From Pseudomonadota bacterium (lineage in GTDB: Bacteria; Desulfobacterota; Desulfovibrionia; Desulfovibrionales; Desulfovibrionaceae): a stretch of DNA of 64,000 nt. The stretch covers positions 171,823 to 235,822 of the forward strand of contig JAEWQB010000014.1 in assembly GCA_023460395.1 (NCBI GenBank). The letters are read 5' to 3'. Made by a program: the position numbers and the translations under genes. Under the pieces are notes generated by a model. It was not told the origin of the DNA. It saw nothing but the letters and a program-made list of their open reading frames with translations, and ran no database searches. Position 1 is the stretch's first letter; each line of letters begins with the position of its first letter. Below are positions 16,646 through 25,669 of the stretch, piece after piece.

Positions 16646-16663
16646 CGTTGTCTCCGTGTCTAT

Positions 16664-16689
16664 GTCACACTCTTGTCACATTCGTCACA
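16664..16689 (-). repeat. Three direct TGTGAC repeats in front of mgtC
   Basis: Read on the minus strand, TGTGAC occurs three times, with repeat starts 9 and 11 bp apart, between a TATATA element (about 16707-16712) and the mgtC ribosome-binding site. This could be a binding site for a regulator or a leader element. Confidence 0.45.
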
Positions 16690-16732
16690 AGGGAAGTCAA
16701 TGGGCTATATAGTCCGGTTTGCGGGGCGTGGT

Positions 16733-17443
16733 TTAATTTTGTTCCGCATGGTCTGCCAGTGCGTTGTCCAACGCCGCCTCCACATGCAACCGGGTCGTAT
16801 CCAGCAAGGGGACGGGGCTATCCGCATTTTCGAGCAGCAGGCAGATTTCAGTGCAGCCCATAATGACCGCCTGCGCCCCGCGCTGTGCCAAATCGCGTAC
16901 TATGCGCAGATATGCCGCACGTGATTCGGGAAGAATCACACCATTGCAGAGTTCCTGAAAAATTACGTCATGTATCAGTGTGCGATCTTCCGGCGATGGT
17001 GTCAGCACGGTGAGGCCGAAGAGATCGCGCAGTCTGTCACGATAGAACGGCTGCTCCATGGTGAAGGCGGTTCCGAGCAAGCCCACAGTAGAGTGGCCCC
17101 GCGAAATCACATGCGCGGCGGTGGCATCCGCGATATGCAGAACAGGCAGTTCCGCATCGCGGGAAATAGCGTCGGCAAGCTTATGCATGGTATTGGTGGC
17201 AATAAGCAGGAAGTCCGCGCCTGCGTTCCGCACAGAGAGAGCTGCGGCTGTCAGTTGCGCTTGCACGTTGTCCCAGTCGCCCCGCTGCATGGCGGCTTCC
17301 ACCGGCTGAAAGTCCACACTGTGCATGACAATCCGGGCGCTGTGCAATCCGCCCAACCGTTGGCGCACTCCTTCATTGAGCCAGCGGTAGTAGAGCAGGG
17401 TGGATTCCCAGCTCATGCCACCCAGAATGCCGATTGTTCGCAT
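16733..17443 (-). CDS. Aspartate/glutamate racemase family protein (YgeA-like)
   Basis: A 236-residue cofactor-independent amino acid racemase. IGILGGMSWEST opens the fold. The first active-site position is Thr in IATNTMHKL (about residue 84) and the second is Cys in MGCTEI (about 196). The Thr/Cys pair, rather than Cys/Cys, is characteristic of the YgeA-type broad-specificity or L/D-glutamate racemase clade. GGAGG precedes the ATG at 17443. It stands alone, so whether it supplies D-amino acids for peptidoglycan or for other uses is unknown. Confidence 0.88.
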   Translation of the reverse strand: MRTIGILGGMSWESTLLYYRWLNEGVRQRLGGLHSARIVMHSVDFQPVEAAMQRGDWDNVQAQLTAAALSVRNAGADFLLIATNTMHKLADAISRDAELPVLHIADATAAHVISRGHSTVGLLGTAFTMEQPFYRDRLRDLFGLTVLTPSPEDRTLIHDVIFQELCNGVILPESRAAYLRIVRDLAQRGAQAVIMGCTEICLLLENADSPVPLLDTTRLHVEAALDNALADHAEQN

Positions 17444-17701
17444 GGTGCCTCCGTCTGAAAAATGCTGGTGGGGGCGCGTAGGGGAACCGCACGCGCAGCG
17501 CCGTGATTCGAGTTTCTTTTAGGGAGATATCCTATCCAGAAAAATGGAAAACAGCCATAGGCGAAGGCGGCGGTTTTCATAGGGAATGTGCTGATCCCGA
17601 AAATAGCGGGTTGCGGGCAAGGGGGCGGCACTGCGCCGTGCCTGTGCATGATGGCGCTACCGGCGGAGAAGCCGCACTACGTTGGGGATGAGGCGCTGTG
17701 C

Positions 17702-18832
17702 TCAGACAGGCTTTCGCGGATCGCGCGAGGCTATGTCGTCCAAGATGACTGCGGCAGCCCTGTCTGCCGCGCCGGGCTTGCCCAGCATCTGGCGCAGCCG
17801 GGTCAGCTCGCATCGCACGGCCTGCATGGCTGCGGGATGCGCCAACCAGCGCAGGGCATATTCCGCCAAAACCGCTCCCGTTGCTTTTTCCTGCAAGAGT
17901 TCGGGAAATACTTCCCGGCCCATGATGAGGTTTGGCAGTGCCACGTAAGGCACCTGCACTACCCGTCTGCCTATGGCGTAGGAAAGCCGGGAAAGCCGGT
18001 AGGCCACAAGCGTGGGAGTGCCTATGAGCGCGGACTCCAGTGTGACAGTGCCTGAGGCGGCTATAAGCATTTCGCACTGGCGCATGAACGCGTAACGATC
18101 TTCCGGGCCGTGTATCACAAGGGGAACGTCGGTTTGCCAAAGCTCGCGTAACCGCTGGGGGTCTACGCCGGGAGCCTGCACACAGTGAAAGCTCAGGTGC
18201 GGCAACGCACGGGACAGAAGCGTGGCGGCTTTGGCGAATTCCGGCATGAGCGGCTCTATTTCACGACGGCGGCTGCCGGGGAGCAATCCGATGCGGCCTG
18301 AAATAGGAGTAAGGTGGTCAATGGCGGGCCAGTCCACCATATCCACCAGAGGGTTGCCCACGTAGTCCACCGTCATGCCGAAGCGAGCGTAAAAATCCGT
18401 TTCAAAGGGCAAAATGGAGATCATGCGGGTAACGTACTTGGCGATGAACTTGGCTCTGCCTGTGCGCCATGCCCAAAGTTTCGGGGAAATGTAGTAATAA
18501 ACGGGAATGCCCAGTTCGTGCGCGTATTTTGCCACGCGGAAGTTGAACTCCGGCGCATCGATGAGAATTACCGCGTCGGGGCGCCGTGTTGCCAGCAATG
18601 CCTTGATACGCCGCAACATGCCGAGAATCCGAGGGAGGTGTCCCAGCACTTCGGTAATGCCCATGACGGAAAGCTCTTCCACCCTCAGCAGGGAATCCAG
18701 CCCCTGCTCCCGCATCGCCGGGCCGCCCATACCAGCAAAACGGATGTGCGCATTGCGTTGCGTCAGGGCTTCCATGAGTTTGCCCCCGTGCAGATCACCG
18801 GACATTTCTCCAGCGTTTATCCAGAACTCCAT
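17702..18832 (-). CDS. lpxB: Lipid-A-disaccharide synthase
   Basis: A 376-residue GT19 glycosyltransferase that condenses UDP-2,3-diacylglucosamine with lipid X to form the lipid A disaccharide at the inner face of the inner membrane. Signatures: INAGEMSGDLHGGKLM at the start, FAGMGGPAMREQG, VILIDAPEFNFRVAK, VYYYISPKLWAWR, IGLLPGSRRREIEPLMP and AASGTVTLESALIGTPTLVAYR. Start moved to the ATG at 18832, where GGAGG lies 5 bp upstream; the longer frame to 18937 adds a non-homologous basic extension. No other lpx gene is nearby. It confirms an outer membrane with lipid A. Confidence 0.95.
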   Translation of the reverse strand: MEFWINAGEMSGDLHGGKLMEALTQRNAHIRFAGMGGPAMREQGLDSLLRVEELSVMGITEVLGHLPRILGMLRRIKALLATRRPDAVILIDAPEFNFRVAKYAHELGIPVYYYISPKLWAWRTGRAKFIAKYVTRMISILPFETDFYARFGMTVDYVGNPLVDMVDWPAIDHLTPISGRIGLLPGSRRREIEPLMPEFAKAATLLSRALPHLSFHCVQAPGVDPQRLRELWQTDVPLVIHGPEDRYAFMRQCEMLIAASGTVTLESALIGTPTLVAYRLSRLSYAIGRRVVQVPYVALPNLIMGREVFPELLQEKATGAVLAEYALRWLAHPAAMQAVRCELTRLRQMLGKPGAADRAAAVILDDIASRDPRKPV

Positions 18833-18976
18833 GGTTTCCTCCGGCTTCTCCGAGCCAGCGTGCGCGTTTTTCCGTGGGCGGCACGTGGGCAAGTTGGGCG
18901 GTGTCGGGTTTCGCCTGCCATTTTGGCGCGGAACCATGCCTCTGCCCCGGCGCGTTGATTCAGTCTCCGCCCGCAG

Positions 18977-19948
18977 CTAGGCGCTGGCGGTGTCTGTTAT
19001 GCCATGCTTTTTGCGGTACCAGTCGAAAATACGCATGAAAATAGCTACAAATATGAGCGAAAAGAGCAGCCTGCCCCATAGGGTGGCGCTGGCGTGCGCA
19101 CCCAGCAGCATCATAAGCAGAGTGTCTTCAATGAGCGCGTGGGAGAGGCCCATGAGCGTGAGCGAAGCAAATACATCGCGTTGGGAAACCCGGCCCGACT
19201 GGGCTTCGTGGATAATTAACCCGCCGCCGTAGGTTATGCCCATGGTCAACCCCACCACCGTGATGGTGGCGGCGTTACGCCCGATACCCATGAAGCGCAG
19301 GAAAGGAGTGAGCAGCGCGTTAATGGCCCCGGTAATACGCAGGGCGTCCAGCAGGCGCATGAGCAGCATCAGCGCGTAAATGATGAAGAAGATGCCAGCA
19401 AGGTTTTTGGCCTGTCCCACAATCCATGGAAGAACGCCCGACGCGGGTGCTTGGGGATGCCACGCCAGCGTGGCGGGCTGCTGAAGCGCCCCCATCCACG
19501 TGTAGGTCAGATGCAGAAGCATGCCCAGCATCATGGCACCGCAGATACGGAACAGCACTTGTCCGAAGAGTGACACACCGCAGCGTTGGGCGATTTTGCA
19601 TTCCACAGGTAGGCCGTGTGCCACCAAGATCATTCCCGCGAGCACGGAAACCTGTGCCACGCTCAACGGGTCGAGGGTGGGAAGAAGGGAAACGTAAACA
19701 ATGATGCCGCTATACACATTAACCGCCATGGCGGTGGCCCAAACCAGTCCCATTTCAGCGGGAAGGCCCACCAAGCCCATGAATGGCTTAAGCGGCAGGG
19801 CGAGATAGCGGATAAGGTCCAGATGCTCAAGCACAGCCACGGCGACAATAATCGGCACCATGACTTTGAAGAGAGCCATGCTGGCCCGGACGGCGTTGCG
19901 GCCTGTTTCCGCAATGGCGGTAACAATAGAAGCGAGGTGGTGTTGCAT
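18977..19948 (-). CDS. Nucleoside recognition (Gate) domain membrane protein
   Basis: A 323-residue polytopic membrane protein with two Gate domains, each with a broken helix region: residues about 25-150 and 185-310. Characteristic stretches are NVYSGIIVYVSLLP in the first and GLTMGITYGGGLIIHEAQSG in the second, followed by GLSHALIEDTLLMMLLG. The family is related to SpmA/SpmB and FeoB/CNT core regions and is presumed to move a small solute; the substrate is unknown. It lies between rmlD and lpxB on the same strand with spacers of 39 bp and about 145 bp, so it could belong to an envelope cluster by position only. Confidence 0.85.
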   Translation of the reverse strand: MQHHLASIVTAIAETGRNAVRASMALFKVMVPIIVAVAVLEHLDLIRYLALPLKPFMGLVGLPAEMGLVWATAMAVNVYSGIIVYVSLLPTLDPLSVAQVSVLAGMILVAHGLPVECKIAQRCGVSLFGQVLFRICGAMMLGMLLHLTYTWMGALQQPATLAWHPQAPASGVLPWIVGQAKNLAGIFFIIYALMLLMRLLDALRITGAINALLTPFLRFMGIGRNAATITVVGLTMGITYGGGLIIHEAQSGRVSQRDVFASLTLMGLSHALIEDTLLMMLLGAHASATLWGRLLFSLIFVAIFMRIFDWYRKKHGITDTASA

Positions 19949-19987
19949 AGGGGTGTACTGCTGCGGGTTGTACCCTGAGGATATAGT

Positions 19988-21007
19988 CTAGTGGTCTGCG
20001 GCGTGGCTGAACAGGCCGGAGGACCACAGGTCGTGGAACACGTAATCTCGTACAGCCTGTATCCACGGGCGGGGAACCATGCCCGTCAGGTTGGTGAAAC
20101 GGGAGGTATCCAGCACAGAATAGGCAGGACGCGGTGCTTTTTGCGGGTAGGCAGAGGAAGGAATGGCGTTGATGGCGCAGGAAACCTCCGCGAGAGTCGC
20201 GGCTTCCGCAGCGAGTTCACACCAACTGGCCTGTCCGCTGTTTACTAAGTGGTAAATGCCTTGTGCCTTCGGGTGGCTGACCAGTGCAAGGCACATACGG
20301 GCCAGATCCACAGTATAGGTGGGTGATCCTGTTTGATCATGCACCACGTTAAGGGACGTCTTTTCCTGACATGCGCCAAGAATCGTGTGAATGAAATTTT
20401 TTCTTCCGGGTCCGAATAACCATGCCGTACGCGCCACAAGAGCCTGTTCTCCCAGTGCGTCCAGCAGGGCTTTTTCGCCATCCAGCTTGGTTTTTCCATA
20501 GACAGACTGGGGGTCCGGCTCATCTTCGGTCGTATAGGGCACATCGTGTTTGCCGTTGAAAACGAAGTCGGTGCTCAGTTGCAGACACCGCACCGGGCGG
20601 CTGCGTAGCACGCGGCCTAAGAGGGCGGGCAGGCATTTGTTTAGCCGCCGGGCCTCATCCGGTTCATCTTCCGCGCGGTCCACCTGCGTGTAGGCCACGG
20701 TGTTAAAAACAACGGAAGGCTCGTGCGCGTCCATACAGGCCGCCAGAGCGTTATCGTCAAACAGGTCCAGATCGCCACGGCCCGGCGTAACCACGTTCCA
20801 TCCGGCTTTACGCAGGGTGTCGGTCAGCGTTATGCCCAGCAGGCCGGTTGCTCCCAGCACCACGCCGGTCGGCTGGTCGGGAAGCGTAAACAAGCCTCTG
20901 GCAGTATGTGTTGCGGCTTGTTCCGCCTCTGCGGGGGCGGGGCTGGTCGTCTCTTCCGACTGCGCAACCGGGGAATCCTTGTGAAGAAGCATCCCGTCAG
21001 CGCTCAT
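19988..21007 (-). CDS. rmlD: dTDP-4-dehydrorhamnose reductase with N-terminal extension
   Basis: A 339-residue SDR enzyme reducing dTDP-4-keto-L-rhamnose to dTDP-L-rhamnose. The nucleotide-binding VLGATGLLG motif starts only at about residue 50, so there is an unusual Ala/Glu/Thr-rich N-terminal extension of about 45 residues. Then come NTVAYTQVDRAE, LSTDFVFNG and the catalytic YGKTK (Tyr/Lys about 170). The start ATG overlaps the rmlB stop by 4 bp (ATGA), so the extension is genuinely in the coupled frame; an internal start cannot be excluded. It works with RmlB in making activated rhamnose for surface glycans. Confidence 0.9.
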   Translation of the reverse strand: MSADGMLLHKDSPVAQSEETTSPAPAEAEQAATHTARGLFTLPDQPTGVVLGATGLLGITLTDTLRKAGWNVVTPGRGDLDLFDDNALAACMDAHEPSVVFNTVAYTQVDRAEDEPDEARRLNKCLPALLGRVLRSRPVRCLQLSTDFVFNGKHDVPYTTEDEPDPQSVYGKTKLDGEKALLDALGEQALVARTAWLFGPGRKNFIHTILGACQEKTSLNVVHDQTGSPTYTVDLARMCLALVSHPKAQGIYHLVNSGQASWCELAAEAATLAEVSCAINAIPSSAYPQKAPRPAYSVLDTSRFTNLTGMVPRPWIQAVRDYVFHDLWSSGLFSHAADH

Positions 21008-22029
21008 TGTCTGTCACCGTACCATGTGGACATGAAATCGCGGTACGCGCCGGATTCCACGCTGTGCAGCCAGTCCGTGTTGCTCTCGTACCAGCGGACG
21101 GTTTCCGCCAATCCCTGTTCAAAGGAGTATTCGGGCGCGTAGCCCAGCTCGCGGGTTGCCAGAGAGTAATCCATGGCATAGCGGCGGTCATGACCGGGGC
21201 GATCTTTGACGAAGCGGATTTGGGAGTCCGGCTTGCCCGTCAGAGAGAGGAGGGCGTGTATTACTTCCAAATTTGTGCGTTCTGCGTTGCCGCCGAAGTT
21301 GTAGACTTTGCCCGGTTCTCCCTTGAGCAACGCGAGGTGCACGCCCCGGCAGTGGTCCTGCACGTGAATCCAATCGCGTACATTGGAGCCGTCGCCGTAC
21401 ACGGGGAGCGGTTCTCCGGCGCGGGCCAGCTTGAGCATGAGGGGAATGAGCTTTTCCGGGAACTGGTAGGGACCGTAGTTGTTGGAGCAACGGGTCACGC
21501 ACACGGGAAAGCCGTAGGTGCGGAAAAATGCGTGCGCCAGCATGTCGGCAGATGCTTTGGAGGCGGAATAAGGGCTACTGGGGCAGAGGGGGGTCTGTTC
21601 CGTGAAGCGGGGTGCGTCCGGTGTGAGGTCGCCGTAAACCTCATCGGTGGAAACATGCACGAAGCGGCTAATATTCGCCTTACGGGCTGCGGTGAGCAGG
21701 TTCTGCGTCCCCAGCACGTTTGTGGTCACAAAGGGAGCCGGGTCGTTGATGGAGCGGTCCACATGGCTTTCCGCCGCAAAGTTCACCACGGCGTCAATGG
21801 CGTGGGATTCCAAAATTCGGGGCACCGCCAGAGGATCGGCGATATCCGCCCGTTCAAAGAAGTAGCGGGTTCCACCATATTGGGCTTCTATGTCGCGAAG
21901 ATTGAGTGGGTTCCCGGCGTAGGTGAGCTTGTCCAGATTAACTACCACTGTTTGCGAATCATGCGCAAACAGATGCTGGATGTAGTTGGAGCCGATAAAG
22001 CCGCAACCGCCAGTAACGAGTAATCGCAT
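21004..22029 (-). CDS. rmlB: dTDP-glucose 4,6-dehydratase
   Basis: A 341-residue extended SDR enzyme converting dTDP-glucose to dTDP-4-keto-6-deoxyglucose. NAD site LVTGGCGFIGSNY at residues 4-16; VNFAAESHVDRS; STDEVYGDL with the active-site Asp-Glu pair (about 125-135); YSASKASAD with the catalytic Tyr/Lys (about 160); and RCSNNYGPYQFPEKLIP, the substrate-binding block. The ATG at 22029 follows AAGGATCCTGT and starts directly on the Rossmann strand, so the longer frame is rejected. Overlaps rmlD in an operon; rmlA and rmlC are not in the window. Confidence 0.95.
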   Translation of the reverse strand: MRLLVTGGCGFIGSNYIQHLFAHDSQTVVVNLDKLTYAGNPLNLRDIEAQYGGTRYFFERADIADPLAVPRILESHAIDAVVNFAAESHVDRSINDPAPFVTTNVLGTQNLLTAARKANISRFVHVSTDEVYGDLTPDAPRFTEQTPLCPSSPYSASKASADMLAHAFFRTYGFPVCVTRCSNNYGPYQFPEKLIPLMLKLARAGEPLPVYGDGSNVRDWIHVQDHCRGVHLALLKGEPGKVYNFGGNAERTNLEVIHALLSLTGKPDSQIRFVKDRPGHDRRYAMDYSLATRELGYAPEYSFEQGLAETVRWYESNTDWLHSVESGAYRDFMSTWYGDRQ

Positions 22030-22294
22030 ACAGGATCCTTGCTGAGGTGTTTTGCCGGTCCTTGTACCCTGTGCCTGAATTCCGGTCAAATGGCGTGTGG
22101 GGCGGGGGCACGCGGGCGCTTTCCCTTGCCAACAAGGCAGGATATGGCGTATTTTCGCGATCTTCTGTCCTGTTCCGATGTATCGTCTGGAACGGGCGGA
22201 AGCGGGAAAAATTGGGAATGCTGGTTAGTATTCATGGCGGCGGGGCAATGAATGGCCCTGAGCCGCGGACAGAACAACAGGAATATCGGGTAGT

Positions 22295-23080
22295 ATGAAA
22301 CGCGGCATCCTTCTTGTGGCCTTTGGAGCCAACAACCGTCAGGCGAACGACACGCTTTCGCTGGTGGACGAACGGGTGCGCGAGAGTTTTCCCGGTGTGA
22401 ATGTTCGCTGGGCCTTCACTTCCGAGCATATTCGCGGTCGGCTGGCAGAGCAGAGAGTAAAAACCGACTCTGTGCGCAAGGCACTGGAAAAAATGGGATT
22501 TGAACGCTACACCCATGTAGCGGTGCAGTCTTTGCACATTATTCCCGGCGTGGAATACGAGGACATGCTTGCCGACGGAGCGCGGATGACGGCGGAGGGG
22601 CGGTTGCAATGCGTGACACTGGGTCGTCCTTTGCTGGATACGGACGCGGATGTGCGCCTTGCCGCGGAGGCCATGGTGCGGCATATACCCACCGCGCGCC
22701 GACCGGATGAGGCCGTTGTCTTTATGGGACACGGCACGTGGCACGCTGGTGATTCCCGGTATGGAGAGCTTTCCCGTTTGGTGAGCGAGGCGGACCCCCG
22801 CATTTTTATTGGCACTATGGACGGTTCTCACACCATAGCGGACCTGCTGCCCCGGCTGGCAGCCGCGCAGGTGCGGACCGTATGGTTGCTGCCGCTTCTT
22901 TCCGTGGTGGGGCGTCATGCCCGGCAGGACATGGCGGGAGACGGACCGGATTCATGGAAGTCTCAAATTATCGCGGCGGGCATTTCTTGCCGTCCTGTCC
23001 TGACCGGAGTCGCGGAATACAGCGGGTTTGTGGATATCTGGCTGGAGCACCTCAACGTCGCGCTGGCGCGGTTCGCGTAA
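22295..23080 (+). CDS. cbiK: Sirohydrochlorin cobaltochelatase CbiK
   Basis: A 261-residue class II chelatase that inserts cobalt into sirohydrochlorin at the start of anaerobic cobalamin synthesis; in Desulfovibrio a close relative can also serve sirohaem. The first metal-binding His is in MGHGTWHAG (about 147) and the second in PLLSVVGRHARQDMAGD (about 207). The N-terminus starts directly with KRGILLVAFG and has no signal peptide, matching the cytoplasmic CbiK form rather than the exported haem-binding form known from this group. I see no cobalamin riboswitch in the upstream 265 bp. Confidence 0.9.
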   Translation: MKRGILLVAFGANNRQANDTLSLVDERVRESFPGVNVRWAFTSEHIRGRLAEQRVKTDSVRKALEKMGFERYTHVAVQSLHIIPGVEYEDMLADGARMTAEGRLQCVTLGRPLLDTDADVRLAAEAMVRHIPTARRPDEAVVFMGHGTWHAGDSRYGELSRLVSEADPRIFIGTMDGSHTIADLLPRLAAAQVRTVWLLPLLSVVGRHARQDMAGDGPDSWKSQIIAAGISCRPVLTGVAEYSGFVDIWLEHLNVALARFA

Positions 23081-23115
23081 TTTTGTTGCAGGAACCGTTC
23101 AGGGCACCCGCAGCG

Positions 23116-24321
23116 CTACTTTCTGTCTTGCGTGTTCTGCTGTTGCCGTGATTTTCTGCGCGATTTCCGTTCAGGTTGCCGTTGCGCGAGCAGTAAGCCA
23201 AGCGGCACGACCGCGCCCCCGGCTGCCATAGCGGCAATGACCATAGGTTTGGAGGGCCATTCCAATGAAACCGTTTCCATGGCCACAGCACCACACAAAA
23301 AGAAGAAAAAGGTTAGCAGCGACGCCGCTGTGCCGGTATCTTTGTTCACCTGCTCCAGAATAATATGGTTGCTCAGGGGGCGGCTCATACCCATGAAAAA
23401 GGTAAAACCGCACATGGGGAGCGCAAAGCGCAGAGGTGTGTCTCCCCCCATCGCCAGCATGATCACGCCGGAAACAACCATCCCCACAACAGCGGTAAGC
23501 AGCACAGGGCGGGAATCAATTCCCACGCACAGCCGCGAGCAGAGTAATGAGCCAGCCATCAGGGACAGGGCGTTGAGCGCGAAGAAGTAGCCGTATGCCT
23601 GTTCGGACAGGCCGAATTCAGCGATATAGATATGTGACGATGCCGCGATAAAGGCGAAAAACGCGCAGGCTGGCAGAGAAAAACAGACGGTATACGCCAT
23701 GTATGGCTTGTTTCGGACGAGTGTGGCGTAGCGTCGCATGGCGGCGGCAAGTCCGCTTTCACCCGGCGCGCTGGCGGTAATGGCGGGTTCTCGTAGGCGA
23801 AATGCGCCGTAGAGCGCGCAGGAGGCAAGAATTCCTTGCAGCACAAAGATTGCGCGCCACGACATCCACGAGAGGATGAACGCGCCTAATGTGGGCGAGG
23901 CCATGGTGCACAAAGGAATGATGACGCCAAGGTAGGCCATCAATTTTTTCCGGGCCACTCCTTCGTACAGGTCTTTTGTCAGCGCCAGAGAGAGGGCGGA
24001 TGCCGCTGCGGCACCCACAGCCTGTATCATACGGGACGCAATGAGCATACCAATGGAGCTGGAAGCGGCACAGAGCAGACAGCCAATCATATACACGGTT
24101 ACACCACCCAATAAAACAGGGCGGCGTCCGTACCTGTCGGACAGCGGGCCGTGTACCAGAAGAAAGGTGCTGAAGCAGATGAAGAATGCCACCAGCGACA
24201 GGTTGGCCTGTGCCAGCGGAATGCCCCATATCTCGCACAACGTAGGAATGGCGGGCAAATACATGTCCGTGGACAGTGCGGGGAACCCGGCCAGCATGAG
24301 AATAAGGGCAAAGTTGTTCAT
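23116..24321 (-). CDS. Bcr/CflA family MFS drug exporter
   Basis: A 401-residue major facilitator with 12 predicted membrane helices. Family marks: DMYLPAIPTL after helix 1, GPLSDRYGRRPVLLGG (the MFS motif A loop between helices 2 and 3) and SRMIQAVGAAAASALSLAL in helix 4. A basic C-terminal tail follows. The ATG at 24321 begins just before helix 1; the longer frame to 24516 contains a poorly spaced GGAGG and non-conserved sequence, so I reject it, although the chosen start has a poor ribosome-binding site. A proton-driven efflux pump for drugs or small metabolites; substrate unknown. Convergent with cbiK. Confidence 0.85.
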   Translation of the reverse strand: MNNFALILMLAGFPALSTDMYLPAIPTLCEIWGIPLAQANLSLVAFFICFSTFLLVHGPLSDRYGRRPVLLGGVTVYMIGCLLCAASSSIGMLIASRMIQAVGAAAASALSLALTKDLYEGVARKKLMAYLGVIIPLCTMASPTLGAFILSWMSWRAIFVLQGILASCALYGAFRLREPAITASAPGESGLAAAMRRYATLVRNKPYMAYTVCFSLPACAFFAFIAASSHIYIAEFGLSEQAYGYFFALNALSLMAGSLLCSRLCVGIDSRPVLLTAVVGMVVSGVIMLAMGGDTPLRFALPMCGFTFFMGMSRPLSNHIILEQVNKDTGTAASLLTFFFFLCGAVAMETVSLEWPSKPMVIAAMAAGGAVVPLGLLLAQRQPERKSRRKSRQQQNTQDRK

Positions 24322-24605
24322 AGTGAATGGGTACCTAGTGTTGTCAGCGGACGGAGTCAATCGAAAATCAGGTGACAATATTCCCCGCCAGACGGCGTAG
24401 GGTGGGCGTTTCGACATTACTGCCCGTCTATCCTCCCGGAAGCGCTGGGGAAAACATACCCGGATGTATGTCTGTGGTGGTATGATCGTACCACAACTTT
24501 CCTTCGGGTTGCACAAACGAAGGTGGTAGATTAGGGGTCAACGAAGAACGTATGCTTTTGTCTGGAAGGATATTTCGAAAGGAAATCGTTTTGCAGGAGA
24601 ATTCC

Positions 24606-25550
24606 ATGCACCATATGCGACTGCTGGCATGGCTTGGGCTGTGCCTGCTTGCGCTCCCTGTTTATACGGCGCGCGCGGAAAATGCCACCATCGCCGAGTA
24701 TACGCAAAAAGCAGATACCGGGATTATAAATTGGATAACCGGGTACGCTTCGGCAAGCGGCACGGGAGTGCCCCCCGCGAACTCGGTGAGCCTTGCGCAA
24801 GCGCGGGCCATGGCTATTCGCGCCGCCACGGTGGACGCCCGCCGCAACCTGTTCGGATTGATCCGGGCTGTGCAGGTGGACGCGCAAACAACCATCCGGG
24901 ATGCTATGGAAGCTGATAATTCCGTGCTGGAGAAAGTACGGGGATTTCTGCAAAATTCTCAGATAGTGGACACGGCGTATATGTCTGACGGATCAGTTGC
25001 GGTTACTGTGGGCCTGAGCCTGCGTGGCGGATTGTCCAGCGCGGTGCTGCCGCCCGGCACGCCGTTTATGATGGCGCGTCCGCAGCTTGATGCCCTGACA
25101 GTGCTTCCCGCACCGGGAGAGCGCGTTATAGTGCCGCAAAATATCAATGGAACGCTGCCCGCTCCATCAAACGGCAATGGCACGGTTGCGTCCACGTTTC
25201 CCGCTTTTGCGGCTACCGGACTGGTGCTAGACGCCAGAGGTTTGGATGCTCGTCCGGCGTTAAGCCCGCGAGTGGTGGATGAGAACGGCAATGAGGTTTA
25301 CAGTGCCTCCTTTGCGGGTCGTGAGCCAGCCATCCAGCAAGGGCTGACGGGATATGTGACAAGTCTGGAGCAGGCCGTGGCGAGCGAGCGTGTGGGAGAA
25401 CATCCGCTCGTGCTTAAGGTGCTGGCGGTACGCGGTCGCGGACGTACAGATTTCCTCATTTCCGCCGCTGCCGCGCGCCATCTTTTTTCACAGGCCATGG
25501 GTAAGGATTTTCTGGAAATGTGCCGGGTGATCGTTGTCCTTGACGAGTAG
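24606..25550 (+). CDS. Exported protein with LPP20-like core
   Basis: A 314-residue protein with a cleavable signal peptide (LLAWLGLCLLALPVYTARA). Start at the ATG at 24606 behind AGGAG. Residues about 35-125 resemble the LPP20/flagellar-assembly type domain: ARAMAIRAATVDARRNLFGLI, then VRGFLQNSQIVDTAYMSDG with the expected strand VAVTVGLSLRGG. Two more domain-sized stretches follow, the last with VLKVLAVRGRGRTDFLIS. Such proteins are periplasmic or outer-membrane associated, sometimes linked to flagella or surface structures. No lipobox is present. Function unknown. Confidence 0.65.
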   Translation: MHHMRLLAWLGLCLLALPVYTARAENATIAEYTQKADTGIINWITGYASASGTGVPPANSVSLAQARAMAIRAATVDARRNLFGLIRAVQVDAQTTIRDAMEADNSVLEKVRGFLQNSQIVDTAYMSDGSVAVTVGLSLRGGLSSAVLPPGTPFMMARPQLDALTVLPAPGERVIVPQNINGTLPAPSNGNGTVASTFPAFAATGLVLDARGLDARPALSPRVVDENGNEVYSASFAGREPAIQQGLTGYVTSLEQAVASERVGEHPLVLKVLAVRGRGRTDFLISAAAARHLFSQAMGKDFLEMCRVIVVLDE

Positions 25551-25669
25551 CGGCATGCATGTGCCAGCCCGTGCGGGCAGCGTTATCTAGGGCACTATTA
25601 TATCTGCGGTATCCGGTGTGTTCACCGAAAGCCGTTAATGCTCGATAACTGCGGGAAGGAGGCCATCTA

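Noticed and set aside
17413..17649. 78-aa ORF upstream of the racemase
   Set aside because: It overlaps the racemase start in another frame, has no ribosome-binding site and lacks any domain pattern.
22030..22294. Cobalamin riboswitch upstream of cbiK
   Set aside because: No B12-box or the usual conserved core could be found by eye in the 265 bp.
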